From positions 214,437,575 to 214,501,574 of the forward strand of contig JBAIZL010000001.1 of assembly GCA_036971475.1 (NCBI GenBank): DNA of 64,000 nt. Reading direction: 5' to 3'. The notes under the pieces were generated by a model that saw only the letters and a program-made list of their open reading frames with translations, had not been told where the DNA came from and ran no database searches. A program made the translations under genes and the position numbers. Below are positions 12,719-23,925 of the stretch, piece after piece. This DNA is from Prosapia bicincta. Taxonomy: Eukaryota; Arthropoda; Insecta; Hemiptera; Cercopidae. Position 1 is the first letter of the stretch; each line of letters starts with the position of its first letter.

Positions 12719-14470
12719 ATATGCGATGTAATAGTGTTACTAATGGTATGGCAATGTAATGGAATGGACGTTTATCGTAATGGTATGATATGCGATGTAA
12801 TAGTGTTACTAATGGTATGGTAATATAATGGAATGGACGTTTATCGTAATGGATGATATTGCGATGTAATAGTGTTACTAATGGTATGGCAAATGTAATG
12901 GAATGGACGTTTATCGTGATGGTATAATATTCGATGTAATAGTGTTACTAATGGTATGGCAATGTAATGAAATGGACGTTTATCGTAATGGTATGATATT
13001 GCGATGTAATAGTGTTACTAATGTTATGGTAATATAATGGAATGGACGATTATCGTAATGGATGTTATGCGATGTAATAGTGTTACTAATGGTATACCAA
13101 TGTAATGGAATGGACGTTTATCGTAATGGTATGATATTGCGATGTAATAGTGTTACTAATGTTATGGTAATATAATAGAATGGACGTTTATCGTAATGGA
13201 TGATATGCGATGTAATAGTGTTACTAATGGTATACCAATGTAATGGAATGGACGTTTATCGTGATGGTATAATATTCGATGTAATAGTGTTACTAATGGT
13301 ATGGCAATGTAATGAAATGGACGTTATCGTAATGGTATGATATTGCGATGTAATAGTGTTACTAATGTTATGGTAATATAATGGAATGGACGTTTATCGT
13401 AATGGATGATATGCGATGTAATAGTGTTACTAATGGTATACCAATGTAATGGAATGGACGTTTATCGTAATGGATGATATGCGATGTAATAGTGTTACTA
13501 ATGGTATGGCAATGTAATGGAATGGACGTTTATCGTAATGGTATGATATTTCGATGTAATAGTGTTACTAATGTTATGGTAATATAATGGAATGGACGTT
13601 TATCGTAATGGATGATATGCGATGTAATAGTGTTACTAATGGTATGGTAATGTAATGGGATAGAAATGTATCGTAATGGTATGATATTGCGATGTAATAG
13701 TGTTACTAATGGTATGGCAATGCAATGGGATGGACGTTTATCGTAATGGTATGATATTGCGATGTAATAGTATTACTAATGTTATGGTAAAATAATGGTA
13801 CTGGAATTTATCGTAATGGTATGCTATTGCGATGTAATAGTGTTACTAATGGTATGACAATGTAATGGAATGGAAGTTTATCGTAATGGTATGATATTGC
13901 GATGTAATAGTATTACTAATGTTATGGTAAAATAATGGTACTGGAATTTATCGTAATGGTATGCTATTGCGATGTAATAGTGTTACTAATGGTATGACAA
14001 TGTAATGGAATGGAAGTTTATCGTAATGGTATAATATTCGATGTAATAGTGTTACTAATGGTATGGCAATGTAATGAAATGGACGTTTATCGTAATGGTA
14101 TGATATTGCGATGTAATAGTGTTACTAATGTTATGGTAATATAATGGAATGGACGTTTATCGTAATGGATGATATGCGATGTAATAGTGTTACTAATGGT
14201 ATACCACTGTAATGGAATGGACGTTTATCGTAATGGATGATATGCGATGTAATAGTGTTACTAATGGTATACCAATGTAATGTAATGGACGTTTATCGTA
14301 ATGGTATGATATTGCGATGTAATAGTGTTACTAATGTTACGGTAAAATAATGGTACTGGAATTTATCGTAATGGTATGCTATTGCGATGTAATAGTGTTA
14401 CTAATGGTATGGCAATGTAATGGAATGGAAGTTTATCGTAATGGTATAATATTCGATGTAATAGTGTTAC
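12719..14470 (+). repeat. Length-variable zone of satellite 1
   Basis: Monomers here carry small deletions, for example GATATGCG for GATATTGCG, ATGGATGATAT for ATGGTATGATAT, and ATATTCGATG for ATATTGCGATG. This gives units of 66-69 bp. Deleted variants themselves recur in blocks (for example TATACCAATG units between 13,090 and 14,280), so the indels were amplified after they arose. Confidence 0.85.
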
Positions 14471-16569
14471 TAATGGTATGGTAATGTAATGGAATGTAAG
14501 TTTATCGTAATGGTATGATATTGCGATGTAATAGTGTTACAAATGGTAAGGCAATGTAATGAAATGTACGTTTATCGTAATGGTATGATATTGCGATGTA
14601 ATAGTGTTACAAATGGTAAGGTAATGTATTGATATGGAGGTTTATCGTAATGGTATGATATTGCGATGTAATAGTGTTACTAATGGTAAGGTAATGCAAC
14701 GGGATGAAAGTTTATCGTAATGGTATGATATTGCGATGTAATACTGTTACTAATGGTATGGTAATGTAATGGGATGGACGTTTATCGTAATGGTATGATA
14801 TTGAGATGTAATACTGTTACTAATGGTATGGTAATGTAATGGAATGTAAGTTTATCGTAATGGTATGATATTGAGATGTAATAGTGTTACTAATGGTATG
14901 GCAATGTAATGAAATGGACGTTTATCGTAATGGTATGATATTGAGATGTAATACTGTTACTAATGGTATGGCAATGTAATGAAATGGACGTTTATCGTAA
15001 TGGTATGATATTGCGATGTAATAGTGTTACAAATGGTAAGGTAATGTATTGAGATGGAGGTTTATCGTAATGGTATGATATTGCGATGTAATAGTGTTAC
15101 AAATGGTAAGGTAATGTATTGAGATGGAGGTTTATCGTAATGGTATGATATTGCGATGTAATAGTGTTACAAATGGTAAGGTAATGTATTGAGATGGAGG
15201 TTTATCGTAATGGTATGATATTGCGATGTAATAGTGTTACAAATGGTAAGGTAATGTATTGAGATGGAGGTTTATCGTAATGGTATGATATTGCGATGTA
15301 ATAGTGTTACTAATGGTATGGTGATGTAATGGAATGTAAGTTTATCGTAATGGTATGATATTGAGATGTAATAGTGTTACTAATGGTATGGCAATGTAAT
15401 GAAATGGACGTTTATCGTAATGGTATGATATTGCGATGTAATAGTGTTACAAATGGTAAGGTAATGTATTGAGATGGAGGTTTATCGTAATGGTATGATA
15501 TTGCGATGTAATAGTGTTACAAATGGTAAGGTAATGTATTGAGATGGAGGTTTATCGTAATGGTATGATATTGCGATGTAATAGTGTTACAAATGGTAAG
15601 GTAATATATTGAGATGGAGGTTTATCCTAATGGTATGATATTGCGATGTAATAGTGTTACAAATGGTAAGGTAATGTATTGAGATGGAGGTTTATCGTAA
15701 TGGTATGATATTGCGATGTAATAGTGTTACAAATGGTAAGGTAATGTATTGAGATGGAGGTTTACCGTAATGGTATGATATTGCGATGTAATAGTGTTAC
15801 AAATGGTAAGGTAATGTATTGAGATGGAGGTTTATCGTAATGGTATGATATTGCGATGTAATAGTGTTGCAAATGGTAAGGTAATGTATTGAGATGGAGG
15901 TTTATCGTAATGGTATGATATTGCGATGTAATAGTGTTACAAATGGTAAGGTAATGTATTGAGATGGAGGTTTATCGTAATGGTATGATATTGCGATGTA
16001 ATAGTGTTACAAATGGTAAGGTAATGTATTGAGATGGAGGTTTATCGTAATGGTATGATATTGCGATGTAATAGTGTTACAAATGGTAAGGTAATGTATT
16101 GAGATGGAGGTTTATCGTAATGGTATGATATTGCGATGTAATAGTGTTACAAATGGTAAGGTAATGTATTGAGATGGAGGTTTATCGTAATGGTATGATA
16201 TTGCGATGTAATAGTGTTACAAATGGTAAGGTAATGTATTGAGATTGAGGTTTATCGTAATGGTATGATATTGCGATGTAATAGTGTTACAAATGGTAAG
16301 GTAATGTATTGAGATGGAGGTTTATCGTAATGGTATGATATTGCGATGTAATAGTGTTACAAATGGTAAGGTAATGTATTGAGATGGAGGTTTATCGTAA
16401 TGGTATGATATTGCGATGTAGTAGTGTTACAAATGGTAAGGTAATGTATTGAGATGGAGGTTTATCGTAATGGTATGATATTGCGATGTAATAGTGTTAC
16501 AAATGGTAAGGTAATGTATTGAGATGGAGGTTTATCGTAATGGTATGATATTGCGATGTAATAGTGTAA

Positions 16570-16622
16570 TATATATATATATATAATGTGTGTGTGTGTG
16601 TGTGAGCGCTCGCGTGCGTGTA
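16570..16622. repeat. (TA)n(TG)n microsatellite at the array/hAT junction
   Basis: A run of TA dinucleotides passes into TG dinucleotides and then a GC/GT-rich stretch, lying between the last satellite monomer and the hAT coding relic. Confidence 0.9.
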
Positions 16623-17153
16623 TGTAAAAACATAGAACAGAAAAAGTTCTTTCTACGCTTGCGTTAGAAGTCGGTAACGTGATAAAGATTCGTAGCAAAT
16701 TAGACTTTTTAATAAATGATTATTCCAGTTTCAATAACACTTATGGCTATAGATTATTATTAATTTCATAATAAGCTATTATTATAAAAATGGTTTATTA
16801 ATTAATATAAGTAGTTATTTTTCCAACACGAACAATTCCGGACTCAACTGCGAATATTACTCTTGCAAAATTACGTATTGAAAATCATATGTTCGAGACT
16901 AAGCTTCAGTAGCGCTATCTGTTGTTAAAACTTTTAGACGTTTACGAGGGTATGCCGAGGGAACGCGTCACATTTTCAAATAAAAATTAAAATTTTATTT
17001 TTTATTTATAATAAAAGACGAATTAACTTAAGTAAAAGTCTAATTTAATAGAAAGTCCTAATTTAATAATATCTTGTCGATTTTTAACCCTAAGTTTTTA
17101 AGGGTTGGGGAGGGGGCGATCGCCTCATCCCTCCCCATGGATACGCACCTGTG
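16570..17153 (-). pseudogene. hAT transposon remnant (C-terminal dimerisation motif)
   Basis: On the minus strand between about 16,625 and 16,725 the translation reads SFIKKSNLLRIF then ITLPTSNASVERTFSVL, the hallmark of the hAT C-terminal dimerisation domain (family pattern LPxSxAxxERxFS). A stop precedes it and the microsatellite interrupts it after FSVL, so only about 30 codons remain. At the other end, minus strand from 17,153, CAGGTGCGTATCCATGG followed by a G/C-rich segment with GGCGATCGCC resembles a hAT terminal repeat. The catalytic core is missing. The octamer TAGTGTAA is present on both sides (16,562-16,569 and 17,154-17,161), the size of a hAT target duplication. Because it is a satellite word, that match could be chance. 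Confidence 0.75.
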
Positions 17154-17178
17154 TAGTGTAATGGTATTATGGTGAAGA
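17154..17178 (+). repeat. Satellite-1-like remnant right of the hAT element
   Basis: TAGTGTAATGGTATTATGG resembles the satellite phrase TAGTGTTACTAATGGTATGG. It starts immediately after the hAT-like terminus. Confidence 0.5.
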
Positions 17179-17740
17179 CATACTCATTATATTCATATAC
17201 CAAAACAAAGTTATTGGTATCAGAGTACCATAGCTACTATAATGTTACGTCTGGCAGTAAATGTCGATTATATGGAAGTACTTTTATAGGCTGAAAATTG
17301 TTCTAAACTAAAGTAGGGCCTACAGTATGGGCGTTCATGCAAATTATATCAGTTTAAAATAATTACTGGTATCCATAACAAGTATTGATTCGCTCGTGTA
17401 CTATAACTTTCTTTGTTTCACCTAAGCAACAATCCTTCCATCATCAGCCTTCATGACAATTACACAAGACGTTCATGATAAGGCCAGCAGAAGTTGGCTG
17501 AAGGACTAAGAGCGTATTATTTACGAGCGAGTAAATTGCGGCGCTGGCTTTTGTTTCCCCAGATAACGCTATCACGCCGACCACAAAGTCCTGGACTACG
17601 ACAAGAGTCTGTTTGTTGAGGATGTTTGTTTTGTCTGCGCGTTTTGTTTCTTGTATCATATCCTCGACGCGACAAAAAATAGGACTGATATCTCATTGTT
17701 CCCGGTCGTTCGAGGGTTTAGCGGTTACGGGACGTCTGTT
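17179..17740. other. Unassigned, relatively GC-balanced DNA
   Basis: A minus-strand open frame (17,444-17,659, 71 codons) has no motif I recognise. The composition is less AT-rich than the surroundings with several CpGs (17,550-17,740). It could be an old exon, 5' untranslated region or TE piece; nothing decides it. Confidence 0.4.
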
Positions 17741-17840
17741 CAAGGATGTATGTTACATACATAGGCCTAGAGGGTAACAATGATTGGGCTCAAGGATGTC
17801 TGTTACATACATAGGCCTAGAGGGTAACAATGATTGGGCG
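17741..17840 (+). repeat. Two-copy 50-bp tandem duplication
   Basis: The two 50-bp units (17,741-17,790 and 17,791-17,840) differ at only about two positions (ATGTATG versus ATGTCTG, and the last base). Each contains ATAGGCCTAGAGGG. Confidence 0.93.
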
Positions 17841-19546
17841 GTTTAGGTTTAAATAAATGTTACTTGTGGTTTAGAGGTTTTATTTATTTAAAAAAAACAT
17901 TACGCCACAGTTGCTTCATACAGTTATAGTATGTCTCTGGTTTAAAATTTGTATATAAGTCTCCTAATGTATAGTAAACGGTTGCTGAAGTAAAGCAATT
18001 TGGCGTAAATTTTTTCACATCAAATTATGTCGGGTTTAGATACTGTAAAAAGTAAACTATAATTTTAAACATGTTTTTTCTTTTGCATATTATGTATTGT
18101 TACCATGAAATTCTTTTTTTTACATAACTATGTTGCAAATAACATAAATTAGCCTGTTAAGAGAGGTTAGGTTAATAAAAATAGTAATAGCATATATTAT
18201 TGTAGGCCTAGATAGCGGTTGCTGCAATTAAAGTTATCATAGATAAAGTTATTCTAACCTGATACTTTGCTTCTAGATTGTAAATATACTCGTAGGCTAC
18301 GTCTTATTACAAAACTATAATTAGTAAATATTCATGGGAAACACAATTTTTGTATATAGGCTACTTATTTTAGTCCTAAGTCATGCCCGACAATTCACCT
18401 ATTTTAAAACAACTTTCTCAAACAAATTCACTGGTTTAGGACCTACATATGACGCTTGGGTTTTTATTTTGTTATTTTTTTACCTGGAGGTAAGCTAGTG
18501 GGCCGCGGACCCCTTGCCCCCTGGTATGTATAGAATAAATGGTATGTATTTTTTCAAATGACAAGTACTACTTATAGTTTGCGACCACTTTCTTCTGTTT
18601 AAAATATATAATTTTTAGTAACAAATGTAAAAATTTTAAAAAATCAAGTTTGGTCAATCATTTTTAACTATTAGGCCTATTTATAGAGATACGTGAACTA
18701 ATTATAGACAATATTTAATAGCATTTATTTTAATCCTGTTTGGGAGAAGTCTGTAATTGAAGGTAGTAAAAAAGACAATATTTTTTCAAATGAAAAATTT
18801 TTTAGATGTGGCTGACACTTTTGAGCCTGGAGAAAAATTCTTCTGTTCACGACATCAGAGATTTTAGTACCTCAGATTTAGATTAAAATAAATTATAACG
18901 TATGATTTCATACATCTGTTTTTATCTTACAGGTTATGTTGTAGAATTGCTATTTTAATTCATAGGTTATGTTACTTTATTTATTGTACATTATTAAATT
19001 CAAATTATAGTAGTTACATTATTTAAAAAAATTAATATTTTAATCCAAATTTTATAAATAAAAACTTCCTTGAAATTACACTACAGATGAACCGACTTCA
19101 ATTTACTTCGTTGAACTACATTTTAATTTAGTAAGTTCTTCAAAACATATGTTCAAGTTGCCTATTGACCACATTTTTTTATAAACTGCATTAACTAATT
19201 CCATTAACTATATCTTGGTTACAGTTTTTAATTATGTTGGGCAGTTCCAAGATTGTTACATTAAAAATAAAATTTATTACGTAAGTAGGTTAAAAATAAA
19301 TGTTAAAATTCATTTCTATCAAATGTTTTAAATATCTCATTACACATTTTTTAAGAAAATTTTGCAAAATCATGATTTCAGAAATCCAAATTAAGTTAAA
19401 ATGTAACACTACCAAAATTAAAGATCCTGGAATTAGTGTGCAAACTTCAAATTGAAAAAGGTCTGACTTTACTAAGCACATTCCTTTATGATATCCATTC
19501 ATTATGGCTATTTCAAAATTTTATCTTAAATCAATAAGCATTAATT
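17841..19546. other. AT-rich DNA without a supported gene
   Basis: No conserved protein motif is seen on either strand. A GC-rich patch at about 18,484-18,525 (GGGCCGCGGACCCCTTGCCC) looks like a transposon end but has no partner that I could find. Confidence 0.5.
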
Positions 19547-20256
19547 TGTACGAGTATATGAAATTATTAGAGAAAAGTTCTTTGCAATAGTGAAGCATTA
19601 CAGAGGTCAATGGAATGAGAAATTATAGACAACTACCACCTTCGTAAATTAGATACAAAGAAAAGAAAGCGAATAAATAGCAAAAATTAAAATAATTGTG
19701 CAACCCATATAAGCATGGGTGTATTTATTAATAAGCATAACATATTTAAGCAAGGTCACTTGTTTCTTTCTAACAAGAGGCAATTTGTATTTATGACACA
19801 AATCAATTTATCCCAGGGATAAGGCAATAATTTATGAGCTATGCCTATATGACAAAACAAGTTAGAACTTAGCCCTACTGGTACACTTAAACCACCATCT
19901 CCTTTATAGAACTGGAATGGTGCTAAATAAGGAGTATTACAGAAAACAATGTTTTAACGTAAATCCCTACTGGGGTTGGCAAACATAAATTTTACTTTGT
20001 AATTACAAATAATATAAATTTGTATATAGACAGAATCACAATTATAGGTGGCAAAATAGAAAGCGAATTTTCCATTCTCCTCTCTTTACAGTATATGGGT
20101 TGCACAATTATTTTAATTTTTGCTATTTATTCGCTTTCTTTTCTTTGTATCTAATTTACGAAGGTGGTAGTTGTCTATAATTTCTCATTCTATTGACCTC
20201 TGTAATGCTTCACTATTGCAAAGAACTTTTCTCTAATAATTTCATATACTCGTACA
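19547..20256. mobile_element. Foldback/MITE-like element with 164-bp inverted arms
   Basis: The left arm 19,547-19,710 and right arm 20,093-20,256 are reverse complements over 164 bp with one mismatch seen (GGTCAATGGAATG versus GGTCAATAGAATG). The outer ends read TGTACGAGTATATG. The 382-bp spacer carries no open frame; part of it (about 20,000-20,075) resembles 1,010-1,090. No clear target-site duplication is visible. Such arms would form a long hairpin if transcribed. Confidence 0.88.
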
Positions 20257-20277
20257 TCATTATGTAATATGTTTCTA

Positions 20278-20552
20278 ACTGTGGGAAAGTTGGCTGAGTG
20301 CCTAAGTGCTGGATTTCAAACATGTAGTTCCTCAGTCGAATCCGGGACATCAAATTTTTTAAATTTAATTAATGAATCAATATTTGAAAGAACTGTATCA
20401 ACAGCAATTGTCATCCACTATAGGTTAAAAAATGTATTTGAGCTGAATTGGATGAATAAAAACATATTTGATTAACAATTGAAAATTTGTACAAGATATA
20501 TATATATATATAAGAAGTGTGTGAGCTATTGAAAGGAAGTGAAAAATAAAAA
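20278..20552 (+). repeat. tRNA-derived SINE, copy C (most complete)
   Basis: The head 20,278-20,350 has an A-box-like TGGCTGAGTGCCTAAG at 20,291 and a B-box-like CAGTCGAATCC at 20,333, about 40 bp apart as in tRNA genes. The AT-rich body with (TA)n (about 20,495-20,511) ends in GTGAGCTATTGAAAGGAAGT and an A-rich tail. The body matches copies A, B and D. It begins 21 bp after the foldback element. Confidence 0.75.
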
Positions 20553-21519
20553 TCACCATAAAATTTCTAATTAAATAAATATTAGAAAATACATAAATGT
20601 TATGTTTCTATGAAGGTATTAGTCAAGTAAAAGCAAACTGGAGACAAAGGAAGAGGAGAGATATAAAGCAAAGCATAAAAGCGACAATTACAGTAGGCTA
20701 CTCAAAGACATTTATCATAGCCCTAAATTTGTTTCATATGTACTGTATTGTAAAATTAAAACTTAACAATGACCCTGACTGATTTTAAAGTAATTTTCTA
20801 TAACTTATCAAAGACTTTTTAAAAAAGTTGTAAGTAACTTATCAAAGACTTTCTACAGTGTCCAAATGAAAGTGTCTATAAATTTATTGCTATAAAATAT
20901 AATTATCAATAACTACAACTACAATAAAATTATGTCTTATTTAAAAAAAAAACTCATACAGCTTCATAAATTATCAATTAATTACTGTTAGGAACATAGC
21001 CAAGTCTATATTATTGTGTTGTATCATTAAAGGTCAGGGAGGAGAAACTAAGGAAGATTAGGAGAGCTTTAACTTATATAAACTATATTTAAAGTTACTT
21101 TGAATTTTAAAGTCATAGGAATTTTAGTAAGCTGTCTTGGTAAAACATAGTAGATGTGAATTTTTTAAACACTGAGTCAATTTAGCAATCTAATCACCCC
21201 CAATAACCAATAATTTTCTATCAACTAAGTGAAAGAAAGTATAATTCCTTGTATTCATTAAAGTGAATTGTATAACATGTTTATAAATATGCATTGTGTA
21301 GTTTTGTTCCACAGAGATAATAGTCAAAAAAACTTCTGATTCCAATTCCTAGAGTTATTATGGATTAGTACTTTTGCTAAACAATACATAGAATTTAGTA
21401 AGGAGGATATACCATCTGTACGCCCTGTCTATCGCCCTAATCACTGAATTAAAATTTATTTGTACATACATAATATTTGATCAACTAATTGGAGATAACC
21501 GCGTGAATTCTAATTATTG
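20553..21519. other. AT-rich DNA without a supported gene
   Basis: No motif is recognised. A short local duplication (GTAACTTATCAAAGACTTT and a near copy, about 20,802-20,852) is present. Confidence 0.5.
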
Positions 21520-21521
21520 TA

Positions 21522-22375
21522 CAAGGGTCATTCAATAATTTAAGACACATAAATCTGGTAAAAAGACAGTTGGTAGTGCAAGTTTGATATGTTTAGGATT
21601 TTAAGATGAGATCGCTAAAATAAGTATTAATCATCTGATGGATCAATATTGCTCAGTTTATAACCTCAAAAATAAGTATAACAATGTCGGGTCTTATTGA
21701 AAACTTCACATTGATTGAACAGCTTTATGTGATTAGTTATTTTATTGCTGAAGGGGAAAAGCCTGCCAATATATACTCTAGGGTCTAAAGTATATGGTGA
21801 AAGTTTCCATAAAACATGGAAATTTTTACAAAAGGGTGAACAGTTTAAAAGTGTTCAAGAATCAGTGACCGATGAACACTGATCTGGCAGACCTCTTGAA
21901 GTTTCAACTTCTTTACTTGAAACTAGAATTGTTAACATTATTAATGTCACTAAACAGCCAATACTACTAACATATTCTTTTGAACAGGCTAAAGCCAGCG
22001 ATGAGAAACATCATGGATCTCAGAGGAGAGGGAGTGTTTCTACATCAAGACAACACATGTCCTCAAGTTACTTACTTGAACTGTGAAACCATTGATAAAA
22101 TGGGCTGCAAGACATTGCTTCATAGCCCCCTCTGATTTCCATTTGACTGAAGGCGGCAGAATAACGAAGATGTCATAAAGTTTGTGGGAAATTGGCTCTG
22201 ACACCAAGACAAAGAGTTCTTTGCAGCCTGACTGAAAAAGCTAATAGCTTTTTGGAGCAAGTTCATCAATATAAATGTTGATGTAGATCATGTTGAAAAA
22301 TAGTAAAAGTCTTGTTTGTAGAAATAATCGGTTTTCTTAGGTCAGCCTTTCTCTTACATTATTGAATGGCACTTG
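21522..22375 (+). mobile_element. Internally deleted mariner element with dead transposase
   Basis: The ends form imperfect inverted repeats: CAAGGGTCATTCAATAAT at 21,522, and CAAGTGCCATTCAATAAT read from the other strand at 22,375. TA flanks both sides (21,520-21,521 and 22,376-22,377), the mariner target. An ATG at 21,684 opens MSGLIENFTLIEQ and the helix-turn-helix region, with later fragments VYGESFHKTWKF and ESVTDEH then SGRPLEVST. Stops and frameshifts interrupt it. A C-terminal half follows with GVFLHQDN (second catalytic Asp) near 22,035-22,055, then ETIDKMG and a displaced SDFHL (third Asp). The region holding the first Asp is missing. At 854 bp it is shorter than the usual 1.3 kb. 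Non-autonomous. Confidence 0.9.
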
Positions 22376-22377
22376 TA

Positions 22378-23804
22378 AATATTTCTGTCAAGTCATGAAA
22401 GTTTGTTATTAACTATACTATCATATTTTATCAATATAACCTTACTGATGCAGGTATAGTTATAAAGATTGTAAATGACTTATTAAGAAGCATGATATTA
22501 GCGGATGAGTATGAAATAGAGACATTACTCTATGCTTTTGTATGCTTGATATAAAAATTAAAATTATTTTTATCAATTTGTCTTTCCATCTAAGATAAAT
22601 AAAAGGTTCTACTTGTGTCAAATAAAGGTTAACACGAGTGAAGGTTCTGCACTTCTAATTCAAGGTGCTTTGAAATCATTAATAAAAAAAATAATCCAGA
22701 AATGATATTGAACTAGAATTTTTCACAGTTTTTTTTATATAAAATTTAAACTGGGAAGTTAAAAAAGAAATTAACTAAGCTACATTGTTTAAACAATTGA
22801 GTATGTTAAGGAACTTGATATATTAGGTTAGGTGATAAAGTTACTCAATATTAGTAACATAAAGTTACTACAGGGGCAAAGTAACTTCAATTTCTTCTGA
22901 CACTACCTATTTTACATGGGGTTAACTGTTAAACCTCTTATGCATTTGTCTATTTGAAAAGTTAGTTCTTTTAGTTTAAGAGTTAAAACATTTTAAAAAT
23001 TTGATTAATGTATATAAGGATATTTTGATGTACTATTATTTTATTATCTAGGTCTATGCTAGTTTTAAGAAGAAAAAAGACTAAATGAAAAATACTAATC
23101 TTTGTAATAAAGAACCTGTCACAACTCATTAAGATACAATTAGCATCATTTGTTTGCTAATTAGTACCCTTACCAAATAGGATTAAACTAGAAATTATTT
23201 TTAATGTTCCAAGTTAAGATCATCTTAGTTAATGTAGGGTATTTAAATAAGGGGTTTAATCATGTAAAGATTAAAGTGAAAAGCTTATTCAGGAAAACAT
23301 TATTGTAGGTGATCTTAAATTCCACCTAGGATACAAATGTCTGTTTTAGGATACAGATAGGATTTCTTCAATCCCAGTTTAGGATGTAAGTATAAAAGGC
23401 ATGATATATTTATCTTATTGTTGAATGTATTATAATATGACTCGCTACTTTTTTTTCTTACAACTTGATACAAACATAAAATAGGTTAACAATAATATAA
23501 GATTTAAATCACCTTAATTAAACACATCAGGTTATTGCTGGGAAGTTGATGGGTTTAATAAAAACTGAATCATTTTAAGATTTAAATTAAGTTTGCATTC
23601 AAATTCACATAACCCATTTTTACCCATATCTATTTTATATTGGAGAATATTTGAAAAAGTCTGTAAAAATCTGGTGTAAAGTTAAACAAAACCAAAATAC
23701 AATATTCATGACATATTTCACTAATAAGGATAGAATAGTTAAGGAATAACTAATATACTAATGACTGTTGGTAAGTAGAATTATTTTTAGATATTAAATT
23801 TACT
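22378..23804. other. AT-rich DNA without a supported gene
   Basis: No coding motif or clear repeat family is seen on either strand. Confidence 0.5.
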
Positions 23805-23925
23805 ACTATAATTAAATGATACTTAACTAAGTGAATACGTAAGTGCCTACTTGCTGATGCATTTTGAAACAAGCAAGTAAGCCCTTATATATTCACTTAG
23901 TTAAGTATCATTTAATTATTATAGT
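23805..23925. repeat. Long hairpin (about 50-bp arms, short loop)
   Basis: The left arm (23,805-23,855, containing ATGATACTTAACTAAGTGAA) pairs with the right arm (23,870-23,925) with few mismatches and one 3-base bulge. The loop includes ATGCATTTTGAAAC. It could be a small palindromic MITE or a pre-miRNA-like fold. There is no evidence of transcription. Confidence 0.85.

Larger units (their letters stand above)
3286..16569 (+). repeat. Satellite 1: about 190 tandem copies of a 70-bp monomer
   Basis: From 3,286 to about 12,720 the sequence repeats every 70 bp with the invariant core GCGATGTAATAGTGTTACTA. From 12,720 to 14,470 many monomers are 66-69 bp, and from about 14,480 to 16,560 the period returns to 70. 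Variable positions define subfamilies: GGTATGGGAATTTATCGTG (3.3-6.9 kb), GGGATGGACGTTTATCGTA (7-9.2 kb), GGGATAGAAATGTATCGTA (9.2-12.1 kb) and ATTGAGATGGAGGTTTATCG (15-16.5 kb). The plus strand is strongly G over C; a typical monomer has 19 G and 3 C. There is no sustained open frame. Short frames such as 8,420-8,602 are by-products of the periodicity. Both ends abut transposon relics. Confidence 0.97.

Noticed and set aside
17444..17659. Minus-strand open frame of 71 codons in GC-balanced DNA
   Set aside because: No recognised motif or exon signals that stand out.
20278..20350. Functional tRNA gene
   Set aside because: The head has pol III-like boxes but no convincing cloverleaf, and it is attached to a repeated SINE body.
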